Source of the DNA: Wenzhouxiangella sp.
GTDB taxonomy: Bacteria > Pseudomonadota > Gammaproteobacteria > Xanthomonadales > Wenzhouxiangellaceae
Reading direction: 5' to 3'
Assembly: GCA_021767625.1 (NCBI GenBank)
Contig: JAASTB010000002.1
Span: 1 to 33,218, forward strand
Length of the DNA stretch: 33,218 bases
Shown here: positions 9,254 through 17,853 of the stretch, in pieces
How positions within the stretch are numbered: the stretch's first letter is position 1
How the letters are laid out: each line of letters begins with the position of its first letter
Translations under genes and position numbers: made by a program
The notes under the pieces: generated by a model
What the model was told of the DNA's origin: nothing
What the model saw: only the letters and a program-made list of their open reading frames with translations
The model's database searches: none

Positions 9254-10248
9254 GGTCGCCCCCGGATGTAGCGGTCGACGGCGGCGTTGTGCTCCGCCAG
9301 GGTGTCGGAAAACTGGTGGCTGCCGTCGCCCTTCGAGACGAAATAAAGCGCCGTCCCGGCGGCCGGATGAGCGGCGGCCCGCAGCGAAGCGCGGCCGGGA
9401 AGCGCGATGGGGGTCGGCGGCAGGCCGTGACGGGTATAGGTGTTCCAGGGATGGTCGGTGCGCAGGTGAACGCGCCGGAGCCGCCCGTCGAAATCCTCAC
9501 CCAGGCCGTACATCACCGTCGGATCGGTCTGCAGCCGCATGCCGCGTTCGAGCCGCCTCACGAAAACACCCGCGATCCGCGTGCGCTCGTCGGGCTGACC
9601 CGTCTCGCGCTCGATGAGGGAGGCGAGCACCAGCAGCTCATAGGCGTCGTCCAGGGGCAGCCCGCCGTCGCGTTCCGACCAGGCTTCGTCCAGCGCAGCC
9701 TCCATTGCCGTGTACGCGCGCTCCAGCAGGGCCAGGTCGCTCGAGCCGCGAACGAAAAAATACGTTTCGGGAAGAAAACGGCCCTCGGCTTCGCAGCCCG
9801 GGCACCCGAGCTGCTGCATGAGCCGGTCCGCGCTGTAGTCCGCCGCGACCTTGCGCAGGCGCGTGTCCACGGTGAGCGCGTCGCGCAACTCCTTCACTGT
9901 CCAGCCCTCGACGATCGTGAAGCGATGCTTGCGCACCCGTCCGGCCTCTACGGCCTCGATCAGGCCCATGACGGAAGTGCCCGGTTCGATACGGTATTCG
10001 CCGGCCTGCAGGACGGGAGATTCGACACGGCCCAGGAGGCGCCAGCGCCAGTCGAGCCGCGTGACACCGAGCGACTCGAGTTGCCGGACCATGCCCTGGA
10101 AGCTCGTTCCGCTGTCGAGCCAGAGATTGACCTCGCCGGCCTGGGTGAGCGGCCGCTGGCGAAACTGCTGCCAGTCGAGCAGCAGCCAGGCCGTCGCGCC
10201 GGCGCCCAGCACCATGGCCAGGCCGATCCCGATGATCAGTCTTCGCAT
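9250..10248 (-). CDS. mltG: endolytic peptidoglycan transglycosylase MltG (YceG-like)
   Basis: About 332 residues. MltG cleaves nascent glycan strands in the periplasm and is thought to set their length. It has one N-terminal membrane helix (about residues 3-23, LIIGIGLAMVLGAGATAWLLL), a LysM-like middle part and the YceG domain. The domain carries FTIVEGWT, GRFLPETYFF and ASLIERETG, with the catalytic glutamate near 213, plus the closing GLPPTPIALPGR and AHPA motifs. I chose ATG 10248 because it begins the membrane helix; the frame stays open far upstream inside pabC, which is antisense-free overlap and not coding. It overlaps the pabC end by 13 bases. The pabC-mltG-tmk-holB order is typical. 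Confidence 0.95.
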   Translation of the reverse strand: MRRLIIGIGLAMVLGAGATAWLLLDWQQFRQRPLTQAGEVNLWLDSGTSFQGMVRQLESLGVTRLDWRWRLLGRVESPVLQAGEYRIEPGTSVMGLIEAVEAGRVRKHRFTIVEGWTVKELRDALTVDTRLRKVAADYSADRLMQQLGCPGCEAEGRFLPETYFFVRGSSDLALLERAYTAMEAALDEAWSERDGGLPLDDAYELLVLASLIERETGQPDERTRIAGVFVRRLERGMRLQTDPTVMYGLGEDFDGRLRRVHLRTDHPWNTYTRHGLPPTPIALPGRASLRAAAHPAAGTALYFVSKGDGSHQFSDTLAEHNAAVDRYIRGRP

Positions 10249-11054
10249 TCGAACAATTCGTCCCAGAGTCGCTGCCAGCCCCTGGCCTCGTCGGGGATCG
10301 CCAGGCTGCGATCGTCGAGGCGGTGTGCGGGGCGGATACCGGCAACCGAGTTTATCACCACGACCGCCTCGGCCCGGCGCAGGTCTCGAGCGTTGAGTTG
10401 TGCTTCGGGCAGCACCGCGCCGATTCGTTCGTGCAGTGCCTGCAGGCCGACACCCGCCACGCCCGCGCCCCGCCGGGCAGGCGTCACGGGCCGACCGTCG
10501 ACGAAAACGATCAGGTTGCCGGCGATGGCCTCGACGAGCCGGCCTTTGGCGTCGAACAGGATCGCCTCGTCGACGCCGGCCCGGCGCGCGTGCTCGGCCG
10601 CGAGTACCTGCTCGAGACGATTGCCGTGCTTGATGCCGGCCAGGGGGCTGCCGATCGCCAGGCGAACCGGGCTGGTGTGGAGCACGATGCCGTCGCGGCG
10701 CGATGCGGCAAGGCCGGCGGGCCAGGAGCGACGCATCAGGATGCGGCGCGGCACGGGGCACGGCGGCGGTTCGTAGGCGCGCCCGCCGCTGCCGCGGGTA
10801 ATACTGATGCGAACTACGCAGCGGTGCTGGCCCTCGCACAGGCGCGCACATTCGGCCGCCAGCAACTCCTCATCGGGCGGGGGCACCATCAGCCGCTCGC
10901 AGTCGCGAGTGAGCCGGCGCATATGCAGGCGCCACAGGGGCGCCCGCGCGCCGACGAATGCGACGGTCTCGAACAGGTGATCGCCGTAGAGCAGGCCCCG
11001 GTCGTCGGGCGGCACGCAGTCGCTCGCCTGTCCGTCGACGAGCACCTCAGCCAT
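10236..11054 (-). CDS. pabC: aminodeoxychorismate lyase (4-amino-4-deoxychorismate lyase)
   Basis: A 272-residue fold-type IV PLP enzyme that releases pyruvate from aminodeoxychorismate to give p-aminobenzoate for folate. The start DDRGLLYGDHLFETV is the standard motif of this family. The PLP lysine lies in GIKHGNRLEQVLA (about K142), with DEAILFD and the glutamate-bearing VEAIAGNL segments further on. It overlaps the end of pabB by 8 bases, so PabB product can pass directly to it. The family also includes D-amino acid and branched-chain aminotransferases, but the pairing with pabB and mltG settles the assignment. Confidence 0.93.
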   Translation of the reverse strand: MAEVLVDGQASDCVPPDDRGLLYGDHLFETVAFVGARAPLWRLHMRRLTRDCERLMVPPPDEELLAAECARLCEGQHRCVVRISITRGSGGRAYEPPPCPVPRRILMRRSWPAGLAASRRDGIVLHTSPVRLAIGSPLAGIKHGNRLEQVLAAEHARRAGVDEAILFDAKGRLVEAIAGNLIVFVDGRPVTPARRGAGVAGVGLQALHERIGAVLPEAQLNARDLRRAEAVVVINSVAGIRPAHRLDDRSLAIPDEARGWQRLWDELFECED

Positions 11055-12384
11055 GACCGATGGCGGCGAGCAGGCCGCGGGCCTTGTCTTCGGTTTCGGC
11101 CAGCTCGGCGGCCGGGTCGGAATCGGCGACGATGCCCGCGCCGGTGCGGAAGCTGATGCGCTCCTCGCCGACGACCATGGAGCGGATGAGGATATTGAGG
11201 TCCATGCGACCGTCCAGGCCGAGGTAGCCCAGGGCGCCCGTGTAGCAGCCGCGTCCCTGCTCTTCGAGCTCGGCGATGATTTCCATGCACCGGACCTTGG
11301 GGCAGCCGGTGATCGTACCGCCCGGGAACACCGCGCGGATGACGTCGGCCGCGTTGGCGTCGTCCCGGAGTTCGCCGCGCACGTTCGAGACGATGTGGTG
11401 TACGTGGGCGTAGGACTCGACCACCATCAGCTCGTCCACTTGCACGCTTCCCACGCGGCAGACGCGGCCCAGGTCGTTGCGCTCGAGGTCGATGAGCATG
11501 ATGTGCTCGGCCCGCTCCTTGGGATGCGAGACCAGCTCGCTGGTCAGGCGGCTGTCGGCTTCTTCGGAGACGCCGCGCGGCCGGGTACCCGCGATCGGGC
11601 GGGTCTGGACGAGGCGGCCGTCGACACTTACCAGTCTCTCGGGCGAGGAGGAAACGACGGTTCCGCCGGGCAGCCTGGCGAGCGCGGCGAACGGTGCGGG
11701 ATTGGCTCCGGCCAGCGCCCGGTAGATGGCCGCGGGGTCGATCGGCGATCGGCCGAGAGCCTCCCAGCCGCGTGAGAGGTTGACCTGGAAAACGTCACCG
11801 GCACGGATGTACTCGCGAATGCGCTCCACCCCGGACTTGAAGCGCTCGCCGGGATCGGCGCGCAGCGCCAGCTCGGGCAGCGGCGCCAGCGGCGCGACGG
11901 TGCTCTCGCCGGCCGACGCCACCTCGTCGAGCGCGGCGGCCAGTTCCGCCTCGTCTTCGGCCACGACCCAGCAACGTTCGGCGAGATGATCCTGCAGCAC
12001 GGCCGAACGGCAGCGCTGGGCCAGCGCCACGGGCAGGCCGTCTGCCGCCGGCGGAAGCTTCAGGCCCGGTTCGATTTCGGCAGCCAGCTCGTAGCCGAGG
12101 TAGACGAACCAGCCGCCGTGAAAAGGGAAGCGCGAATCGCCCTCGCCGGCGCGTGCCCGGGCCTGCCGGTCGGCAAGCTCGTCCAGGAAACCGGAACCGG
12201 CCTCGAGTTCGGACGGGTCGAGCACCAGCGGCTTCTCGTCGGCCGCGCGAAGCAGCAGCGACCAGCGGCCGAGCTTTCCGGCCGAGGCGGAACTTGCGAG
12301 CAGGAAGGCCCAGCGGTCGGGGAAGCGGCGATGGACCGTGAGCAGCGACGGAGAAGCCGCCAGCTCACGCGCCAGGCAGGTCAT
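11047..12384 (-). CDS. pabB: aminodeoxychorismate synthase component I
   Basis: A 445-residue chorismate-utilising enzyme that aminates chorismate with ammonia supplied by a glutaminase (PabA, not in the window). Family motifs: GWFVYLGYEL, GDVFQVNLSRGWEA, PIAGTRPRG (about 263-271), HIMLIDLERNDLGRV, YAHVHHIVSNVRG and PGGTITGCPKVRCMEII. The length and N-terminal region fit PabB. The motif PIAGT is notable: the E. coli enzyme has PIKGT with a nucleophilic lysine, and alanine at this place is the anthranilate synthase (TrpE) state. The direct neighbour pabC argues for PabB. The ATG overlaps the fabF stop as ATGA. Confidence 0.88.
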   Translation of the reverse strand: MTCLARELAASPSLLTVHRRFPDRWAFLLASSASAGKLGRWSLLLRAADEKPLVLDPSELEAGSGFLDELADRQARARAGEGDSRFPFHGGWFVYLGYELAAEIEPGLKLPPAADGLPVALAQRCRSAVLQDHLAERCWVVAEDEAELAAALDEVASAGESTVAPLAPLPELALRADPGERFKSGVERIREYIRAGDVFQVNLSRGWEALGRSPIDPAAIYRALAGANPAPFAALARLPGGTVVSSSPERLVSVDGRLVQTRPIAGTRPRGVSEEADSRLTSELVSHPKERAEHIMLIDLERNDLGRVCRVGSVQVDELMVVESYAHVHHIVSNVRGELRDDANAADVIRAVFPGGTITGCPKVRCMEIIAELEEQGRGCYTGALGYLGLDGRMDLNILIRSMVVGEERISFRTGAGIVADSDPAAELAETEDKARGLLAAIGHG

Positions 12385-13628
12385 TCAAACCGTTTCAGCA
12401 GCAGCGTACCGTTGGTGCCGCCGAAACCGAAGGAATTGCTCAAAGCCACGCGGATCGGCTTTTCGCGCGCCTCGTTGGGGACCAGGTCGATGTCCCGGCA
12501 CTCGGGGTCGACCTCGTCGAGGTTGATGGTCGGGGGAATGATGCCGTCCTTCAGGGCAAGCGCGGTGAAGATCGCCTCGACGCCACCGGCCGCGCCGAGC
12601 AAATGCCCGGTCATCGACTTTGTCGAACTCATCATCAATTCACCGGCATGATCGCCGAAGCAGGATCGGACCGCCGAGCATTCCGCGCGGTCGCCCAGCT
12701 GCGTGGAGGTGCCGTGAGCGTTGATGTAGTCGACCTCGCCCATGTCGAGCCCGGCGTCGCGCACGGCGGTGGCCATGCAGCGCGCCGCGCCCTCGCCGCC
12801 TTCCGACGGTGAAGTGATGTGGTAAGCATCGCCGCTCATGCCGTAGCCGGCGACTTCGGCATAGATCGTCGCGCCGCGCTTCTTGGCTCGCTCGAGCTCC
12901 TCGAGCACGACGATGCCGGCCCCGTTGCTGAGCACGAAACCGTCGCGGTCCACGTCCCAGGGGCGGCTGGCCTTCTCGGGTTCGTCGTTGCGGGTCGAAA
13001 GCGCCTTGGCCGAGGTAAAACCGCCGTAGGCCGTCGGCGTCGTACCGAACTCCCCGCCGCCGGCGACCATCACGTCCGCGTCCCCGTAGGCGATGATGCG
13101 CGCGGCATCACCGATGTTGTGGGTCGCGGTCGTGCAGGCGGTGACGATGGAAATGTTCGGGCCCTTGTAGCCGTACTTAATCGACAGGTTACCCGCGATC
13201 ATGTTGATGATCACGCCGGGCACGAAGAACGGCGAAATCCGGCGGGGACCGCTGTCGAGGTAGGTCTTGTAGGTCTGCTCGATGGTGGAGATGCCGCCGA
13301 TGCCCGAGCCGACGGCCAGCCCGATTCGCTCGGCGTCATCCTCGCTGTCGGTCAGTCCGGCATCGGCAATGGCCTGCATCGCGGCGGCCATGCCGTAGTG
13401 GATGAAGGTGTCGCATTTCCGCGCTTCCTTGGGCGACAGATATTCTGTGACGTCGAAGTCCCGAATCTCGCCGGCGATCTTGGCCGGGAAGCGCTCGGGA
13501 TCGAACGCCTCCAGCGGGCCGATGCCGCTGCGACCGTTGCAGATGGCATCCCAGGCGCTGGCCACGTCGTTGCCGACGGGCGACAGGCAGCCCATGCCCG
13601 TTATGACGATGCGACGGTCCCCACGCAT
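12381..13628 (-). CDS. fabF: 3-oxoacyl-ACP synthase II
   Basis: A 415-residue elongating condensing enzyme (KAS II) that extends acyl-ACP with malonyl-ACP. The catalytic triad is complete: cysteine 165 in IVTACTTATHNIG, the first histidine in YINAHGTSTQLGD and the second in KSMTGHLLGAAGG. The N-terminal VITGMGCLSPVG and the C-terminal ALSNSFGFGGTNGTLL are standard. A GGAGT ribosome site precedes the ATG. It lies 57 bases downstream of acpP, as in E. coli, and overlaps pabB by 4 bases. FabF often controls the share of cis-vaccenate in membranes in response to temperature. Confidence 0.96.
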   Translation of the reverse strand: MRGDRRIVITGMGCLSPVGNDVASAWDAICNGRSGIGPLEAFDPERFPAKIAGEIRDFDVTEYLSPKEARKCDTFIHYGMAAAMQAIADAGLTDSEDDAERIGLAVGSGIGGISTIEQTYKTYLDSGPRRISPFFVPGVIINMIAGNLSIKYGYKGPNISIVTACTTATHNIGDAARIIAYGDADVMVAGGGEFGTTPTAYGGFTSAKALSTRNDEPEKASRPWDVDRDGFVLSNGAGIVVLEELERAKKRGATIYAEVAGYGMSGDAYHITSPSEGGEGAARCMATAVRDAGLDMGEVDYINAHGTSTQLGDRAECSAVRSCFGDHAGELMMSSTKSMTGHLLGAAGGVEAIFTALALKDGIIPPTINLDEVDPECRDIDLVPNEAREKPIRVALSNSFGFGGTNGTLLLKRFE

Positions 13629-13685
13629 GTGCGACTCCGTTATCCGATTGCCAATGACTGTCCGAGCAGACCCTTCAGACGACGA

Positions 13686-13925
13686 TTACTTGTCGACGTT
13701 GGCCTTGATGTAGTCGATCGCCTGCTGAACGCTGGTGATCTTCTCGGCCTCTTCGTCGGGAATTTCGCACTCGAACTCTTCTTCGAGCGCCATGACCAGT
13801 TCCACCGTGTCCAGCGAGTCGGCACCCAGGTCATCGACAAAAGAGGCGCTGGGGGTCACTTCCTCTTCCTTGACGCCCAGCTGTTCGATCACGATTTTCT
13901 TGACGCGTTCTTCAATGCTGCTCAT
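13686..13925 (-). CDS. acpP: acyl carrier protein
   Basis: A 79-residue, strongly acidic four-helix protein that carries acyl chains on a phosphopantetheine arm. The attachment serine is S37 in FVDDLGADSLDTVELVMALEEEF, an almost invariant sequence. The start is preceded by GAGGAAA. The gene has its own promoter in the 162-base gap after fabG, consistent with the need for far more ACP than for the enzymes around it. No unusual residues. Confidence 0.98.
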   Translation of the reverse strand: MSSIEERVKKIVIEQLGVKEEEVTPSASFVDDLGADSLDTVELVMALEEEFECEIPDEEAEKITSVQQAIDYIKANVDK

Positions 13926-13966
13926 TGGTGATTTCCTCGTTGATAAGGGTTGCCCAAAGCGGGCAC

Positions 13967-13996
13967 ATTGTAGTGAACAATTTCGCTCACTGCCAG
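13967..13996 (-). promoter_or_regulatory. candidate acpP promoter
   Basis: On the minus strand a CTGGCA box (13991-13996) is separated by 18 bases from TACAAT (13967-13972). Transcription from it would start near 13960 and leave a leader of about 34 bases that holds the GAGGAAA ribosome site. An acpP promoter between fabG and acpP also exists in E. coli, which supports the call. Confidence 0.5.
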
Positions 13997-14004
13997 TTTC
14001 CAGG

Positions 14005-14020
14005 CACCGAATCTTCGGTG
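14005..14020. promoter_or_regulatory. inverted repeat upstream of the acpP promoter
   Basis: CACCGA-ATCT-TCGGTG is a perfect 6-bp dyad lying just upstream of the proposed -35 box. Its place fits an activator or repressor site for acpP, but it matches no operator I recognise, so it could also be chance or an RNA hairpin in read-through mRNA from fabG. Confidence 0.3.
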
Positions 14021-14070
14021 AAACCGCCTCGGCCCTGACGAAAGTATTTTATTACAATTCAATAATTTAT

Positions 14071-14090
14071 TAAAACTTTTTCAAGTTTTA
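14071..14090 (-). terminator. AT-only hairpin at the fabG stop codon, possible weak terminator or attenuator
   Basis: A perfect 8-bp inverted repeat (TAAAACTT, loop of four, AAGTTTTA) starts in the fabG stop codon. It sits in a run of about 50 bases (14040-14092) that is almost free of G and C in an otherwise GC-rich region. The stem is weak, so it is a poor classical terminator. It may limit read-through into acpP or simply be part of an AT-rich promoter upstream element. Confidence 0.35.
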
Positions 14091-14837
14091 TGTCATGTAC
14101 ATGCCGCCGTTGACGTGCAGCGTCTGCCCGGTTACGTAGCCGCTGGCGTCCGCGGCCAGGAACCCGACGGCCGCCGCCACGTCGTCGACGCTGCCGAGAC
14201 GAGCGAGCGGAATCGAGTCGGTCAGGCGCTCGCGTTGCTTGTCGTCGAGCTCCGCGGTCATGTCTGTTTCGATGAAGCCGGGCGCCACGACGTTGGCGGT
14301 GATGCCGCGGCTGCCAAGCTCGTGTGCGACCGAGCGCGAGAAACCGGCCACGCCGGCCTTGGCCGCGGCGTAGTTGCTCTGACCCGGGTTCCCGCTGTAG
14401 CCGACCACCGACGAGACGCTGATGATGCGACCGAACTTCTCCTTGAGCATGCCGCGCAGGCAGGCCCGAGTCATGCGCATCACGCCGCGCAAATTGGTGT
14501 CGAGCACCGCATCCCAGTCGTCGTCCTTGAGGCGCATCAAAAGCTGGTCGCGCGTGATCGCGGCGTTGTTGACCAGCACCGTCACGGCGCCGGCCCGTTC
14601 CTTGATGGTGGCCACGGTTTCATTGATGGCGTCGGGATCGGTCACGTCGAGCACAAGGCCCCTGCCCTCGCCGAGCCGCTCCGAAATGGCTCCGGCGCCC
14701 GACTCGGAGGTGGCGGTGCCGAACACCTCGCCGCCCATCGCCTTGAGCCAGTCGGCCGTGGCCCGGCCGATGCCGCGGCTGGCGCCGGTGACCAGAACCA
14801 CGCGTCCGTCAATGCGATTTGCCGTCTCGGGGGTCAT
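14088..14837 (-). CDS. fabG: 3-oxoacyl-ACP reductase
   Basis: A 249-residue short-chain dehydrogenase that reduces 3-oxoacyl-ACP with NADPH. It shows the TGASRGIG cofactor motif (about 17-24), NNAAITRD, the catalytic serine in IISVSSVVG, the YxxxK pair (Y156, K160 in SNYAAAKAG) and the PGFIETDMT loop. I chose ATG 14837, which overlaps the fabD stop as TGATG. The frame stays open upstream inside fabD without a plausible start. The gene sits in the standard fabD-fabG-acpP order. Confidence 0.97.
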   Translation of the reverse strand: MTPETANRIDGRVVLVTGASRGIGRATADWLKAMGGEVFGTATSESGAGAISERLGEGRGLVLDVTDPDAINETVATIKERAGAVTVLVNNAAITRDQLLMRLKDDDWDAVLDTNLRGVMRMTRACLRGMLKEKFGRIISVSSVVGYSGNPGQSNYAAAKAGVAGFSRSVAHELGSRGITANVVAPGFIETDMTAELDDKQRERLTDSIPLARLGSVDDVAAAVGFLAADASGYVTGQTLHVNGGMYMT

Positions 14838-15781
14838 CACTGCGACTCCTTGTAAGCGCTGATCGTTTCTTCGAGGGTGTCGGGGTTTTCCAGGGCGATC
14901 CATTTCGCCTGGCGGTCGATGCGGCGACCGAGCCCGCAAAGCACCTTTCCGGGCCCGCATTCGGCGAGCTCCATGATACCCGCCTCACAGATCGCCCGCA
15001 CCGATTCGGTCCACCGAACCGGGCTGGTCAGCTGACGGACGAGCGCTTCGCGAATGGCGTCGGCGTCTTCATGGCTGGCGACATCGCAGTTGTGAATGAC
15101 GGGCACGCTCGGTGTCCCGATTTCGGTGTCGGCCAGGATCGCCCGCATGGCCTCGGCGGCGGGCTCCATCAGCGGGCTGTGCGAGGGGACGCTGACCGGC
15201 AGCTTCACGGCTCTCCGGGCGCCCGCCTCGCTGCACTTGTGCAGGGCGCGCTCGACCGCGGCGGCGTGACCGGCGATCACGATCTGTCCCGGCGAATTGT
15301 GGTTGGCCGGCACGACGACCTGGTCCTCGGCCACCTCACGGCAGATGGCGGCGACCACTTCGTCGTCCAGCCCCAGGATGGCCGCCATCGCGCCCACGCC
15401 CTCGGGCACGGCCGCCTGCATCTGGCGCCCGCGCTCGGCCACAAGCGCCACGGCGGTGCGAAACTCCAGCGCGCCGGCCGCGACCAGGGCCGAATACTCG
15501 CCCAGGCTGTGACCCGCCATGCGCGCAGGCTCGGGACCGCCGAGATCCCGCCAGACGCGCCACACCGCGATGGCCCCGGCGAGCACGGCCGGCTGGGTGA
15601 TCTCGGTGCGATTGAGTTCTTCTTCCGGACCGCTGCCCGCGAGCTGCCACAGGTCGGTGCCCAGTACCTCGCCGGCTTCCTCGAAGGTCTCGCGAACTCG
15701 CGCGTGTCTCTCGGCCAGCGCGGCCAGCATGCCGACCGACTGCGAGCCCTGCCCCGGAAACAGCATTGCAAAATCCGTCAT
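14837..15781 (-). CDS. fabD: malonyl-CoA:ACP transacylase
   Basis: A 314-residue acyltransferase that loads malonyl groups onto ACP. The motifs GQGSQSVGM, the nucleophile serine 92 in GHSLGEYSALVAAG, the conserved arginine downstream, the catalytic histidine in VPSHSPLM and the closing GPGKVLCGL are all present and spaced as in E. coli FabD. A GGGGAG ribosome site precedes the ATG. It is 62 bases downstream of fabH and coupled to fabG. Confidence 0.97.
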   Translation of the reverse strand: MTDFAMLFPGQGSQSVGMLAALAERHARVRETFEEAGEVLGTDLWQLAGSGPEEELNRTEITQPAVLAGAIAVWRVWRDLGGPEPARMAGHSLGEYSALVAAGALEFRTAVALVAERGRQMQAAVPEGVGAMAAILGLDDEVVAAICREVAEDQVVVPANHNSPGQIVIAGHAAAVERALHKCSEAGARRAVKLPVSVPSHSPLMEPAAEAMRAILADTEIGTPSVPVIHNCDVASHEDADAIREALVRQLTSPVRWTESVRAICEAGIMELAECGPGKVLCGLGRRIDRQAKWIALENPDTLEETISAYKESQ

Positions 15782-15843
15782 GCGTTCTCCCCTGGCGATG
15801 GAATGCTTGAATAAGGAAATGGAAACGGCGGCTTGAAAGGCCG

Positions 15844-16809
15844 TCAGTAGGCGACCAGCGCCGCACCCCAGGTGAAGCCGCCGCCGAAGGCTTCCAGCAG
15901 CAGCTTGTCGCCGCGCTTGATGTCCCCGCTGCGCAGCGCCTCGTCGAGCGCCATGGGAACCGAGGCAGCCGAGGTGTTGCCGTGCCGATCGACGGTGACG
16001 ACCACCTGGTCCATGGACATCTTGAGCTTGCGGGCGGTGGCCTTGATGATGCGGAGGTTGGCCTGGTGGGGAATCAGCCAGTCGAGATCCTCCTTTTCCA
16101 GGTTGTTGGCCGCCAGGGTCTCGTCGACGATGCGACCCAGGGTGTTGACGGCCACCTTGAAGACCTCGTTGCCCTTCATCGAAACCGACACGCCGCCGCG
16201 CTCCTCGGCGCGGAAGCCCCGCGAAACCCCGACGTCGACCTTGAGCAGGTCACTGTAGCCGCCGTTGGCGTGGATGTGGGTCGACAGGATGCCGGGATTC
16301 TCGTCGGCGGTGAGCACCGCCGCGCCCGCGCCGTCGCCGAACAGCACGCAGGTCGATCGGTCGTTCCAGTCGAGCATGCGCGTGAGAGTTTCCGCCCCCA
16401 CCACCAACACGTTGCGCGCGGTGCCGTTGCGGATGTACTGGTCGGCCACGGACAGGGCATAAATGAAGCCCGAGCAGGCGGCGTTGATGTCGAACGCGCC
16501 GCACTCGGCCATGCCCATCCGGTGTTGCAGCAGGCAGGCCGTGGACGGGAAGACCAGGTCCGGCGTGGTCGTTCCCACCAGCAGCAGGTCGATGTCGCCC
16601 GGCTTGAGGCCGGCGTCATCCATGGCCTGGCGGGCCGCCTGTTCGGCCAGGTCGCAGGTCGTCTGGCCTTCGGCCGCGATGTGGCGCTGGCGGATGCCGG
16701 TGCGCTCGGTGATCCACTGATCGCTGGTGTCGACGAGCTGCTCGAGATCCTTGTTGGTGAGGACCTTCTCGGGCAGGTAGCGACCGGTTCCGATGATGCG
16801 CGCGTACAT
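15844..16809 (-). CDS. fabH: 3-oxoacyl-ACP synthase III
   Basis: A 321-residue initiating condensing enzyme that joins an acyl-CoA primer (acetyl-CoA in most gammaproteobacteria) to malonyl-ACP. The C-H-N triad is visible: cysteine 112 in INAACSGFIY, histidine in LIPHQANLRI and asparagine in HGNTSAAS. The ATG at 16809 gives the usual MYxxIIGTGRYLPE opening. A TTG at 16839, overlapping the plsX stop, would add ten residues not normal for the family. GFGGGFTWGAAL closes the protein. The plsX-fabH-fabD order is conserved. Confidence 0.96.
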   Translation of the reverse strand: MYARIIGTGRYLPEKVLTNKDLEQLVDTSDQWITERTGIRQRHIAAEGQTTCDLAEQAARQAMDDAGLKPGDIDLLLVGTTTPDLVFPSTACLLQHRMGMAECGAFDINAACSGFIYALSVADQYIRNGTARNVLVVGAETLTRMLDWNDRSTCVLFGDGAGAAVLTADENPGILSTHIHANGGYSDLLKVDVGVSRGFRAEERGGVSVSMKGNEVFKVAVNTLGRIVDETLAANNLEKEDLDWLIPHQANLRIIKATARKLKMSMDQVVVTVDRHGNTSAASVPMALDEALRSGDIKRGDKLLLEAFGGGFTWGAALVAY

Positions 16810-16835
16810 TCTTGGTTGTTGTCCCTGCGTTTCGA

Positions 16836-17837
16836 TCAATAGCTGGCCCAGAGCGCTTCCTCGAGCTCCGGTATCAGGTTGCGCCGGGCTTCCAGCGCGG
16901 CCAGGCCGATTGCGGATGCAAAGCCGCGCTCGCAGGCGCCGCCGTGACTCTTGATCACGATACCGCGCACGCCCAGGAGCGGGGCACCATTATGCCGGGC
17001 CGGATCGAGCTTGTCATACATGCGCTTGAGCCCGCCGCGAACGACGGCCCCGCGCCAGCCGCGCATTTCCCCGCGCAACTGGTCGAAGATCAGCCGCACC
17101 ATGCCCTCGGCGCTCTTGAGCAGCACGTTTCCGGCAAAGCCGTCGCACACGACCAGGTCGACCTCGCCGGCGAACACCTGGTCGGCTTCGACGAATCCGG
17201 TGAAATCCAGGCCGGCCTCGGCCTCGATGAGCCGGGCGGCCTCGCGCACGACATCCGGGCCCTTGTTGGGCTCGTGACCGATGTTGAGCAGTCCGATTCG
17301 CGGCGATCGATCGCGCAGAACGCGCACGGCCGTGCTGCCGAGCTGGGCGAACTCGCACAGGCGATGGGCGTTGACGCCGACATTGGCGCCGAGATCCAGC
17401 GCCCAGACCGAACCGGCGGCAGTCGGCAGCGCCGCCATCAGGACCGGCCGCTCGATGCCCGGCAGCATGCCGAGCACCTGCCGGGACAAGGCCATCAGGG
17501 CACCGGTATTGCCGGCGCTGACCACCGAAGCGCTGCGACCGTCCGCGACGCGCTCGAGGGCCACCTGCATGCTGCTGCCGCGGCCCTGTCGCAGCGCGCT
17601 GGCGGGGCCGGCGTCCATCGGCAGGACTTGTTCGGCGGCGACCAGCCGGATCCGGTCGTCCTTTTCGAGGCCGGCCGGGCGCAGCGAATCGCGCAAGCGC
17701 GCCACGTCGCCGACCAGGTCGACCTGCAGCCCCGGATCCGCCCGGAGCGCCCGACGGACCGCCGACAGCGTGGTTTCTAGCCCGCCGTCTCCGCTCATGG
17801 CGTCGACGGCGACGCTGGCACGTCCCTCCGCGGTCAT
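16836..17837 (-). CDS. plsX: phosphate acyltransferase PlsX
   Basis: A 333-residue enzyme that converts acyl-ACP to acyl-phosphate, the donor for PlsY in phospholipid synthesis. The start VAVDAMSGDGGLE is the family opening, with SVVSAGNTGAL, LDLGANVGV, IGLLNIGHEPNKG, CDGFAGNVLLKSAEG and HGGACERGF following in order. It lies between rpmF and fabH as in E. coli and links fatty acid to membrane lipid synthesis. It is soluble and works at the membrane surface. Complete and unremarkable. Confidence 0.97.
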   Translation of the reverse strand: MTAEGRASVAVDAMSGDGGLETTLSAVRRALRADPGLQVDLVGDVARLRDSLRPAGLEKDDRIRLVAAEQVLPMDAGPASALRQGRGSSMQVALERVADGRSASVVSAGNTGALMALSRQVLGMLPGIERPVLMAALPTAAGSVWALDLGANVGVNAHRLCEFAQLGSTAVRVLRDRSPRIGLLNIGHEPNKGPDVVREAARLIEAEAGLDFTGFVEADQVFAGEVDLVVCDGFAGNVLLKSAEGMVRLIFDQLRGEMRGWRGAVVRGGLKRMYDKLDPARHNGAPLLGVRGIVIKSHGGACERGFASAIGLAALEARRNLIPELEEALWASY

Positions 17838-17853
17838 CGCTCAGCGGGGCGTA

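Noticed and set aside
12381..13628. Unusual ACTTATHNIG stretch around the FabF cysteine
   Set aside because: Close to the ordinary FabF pattern (TACTSGxHNIG in E. coli), and all three catalytic residues are present.
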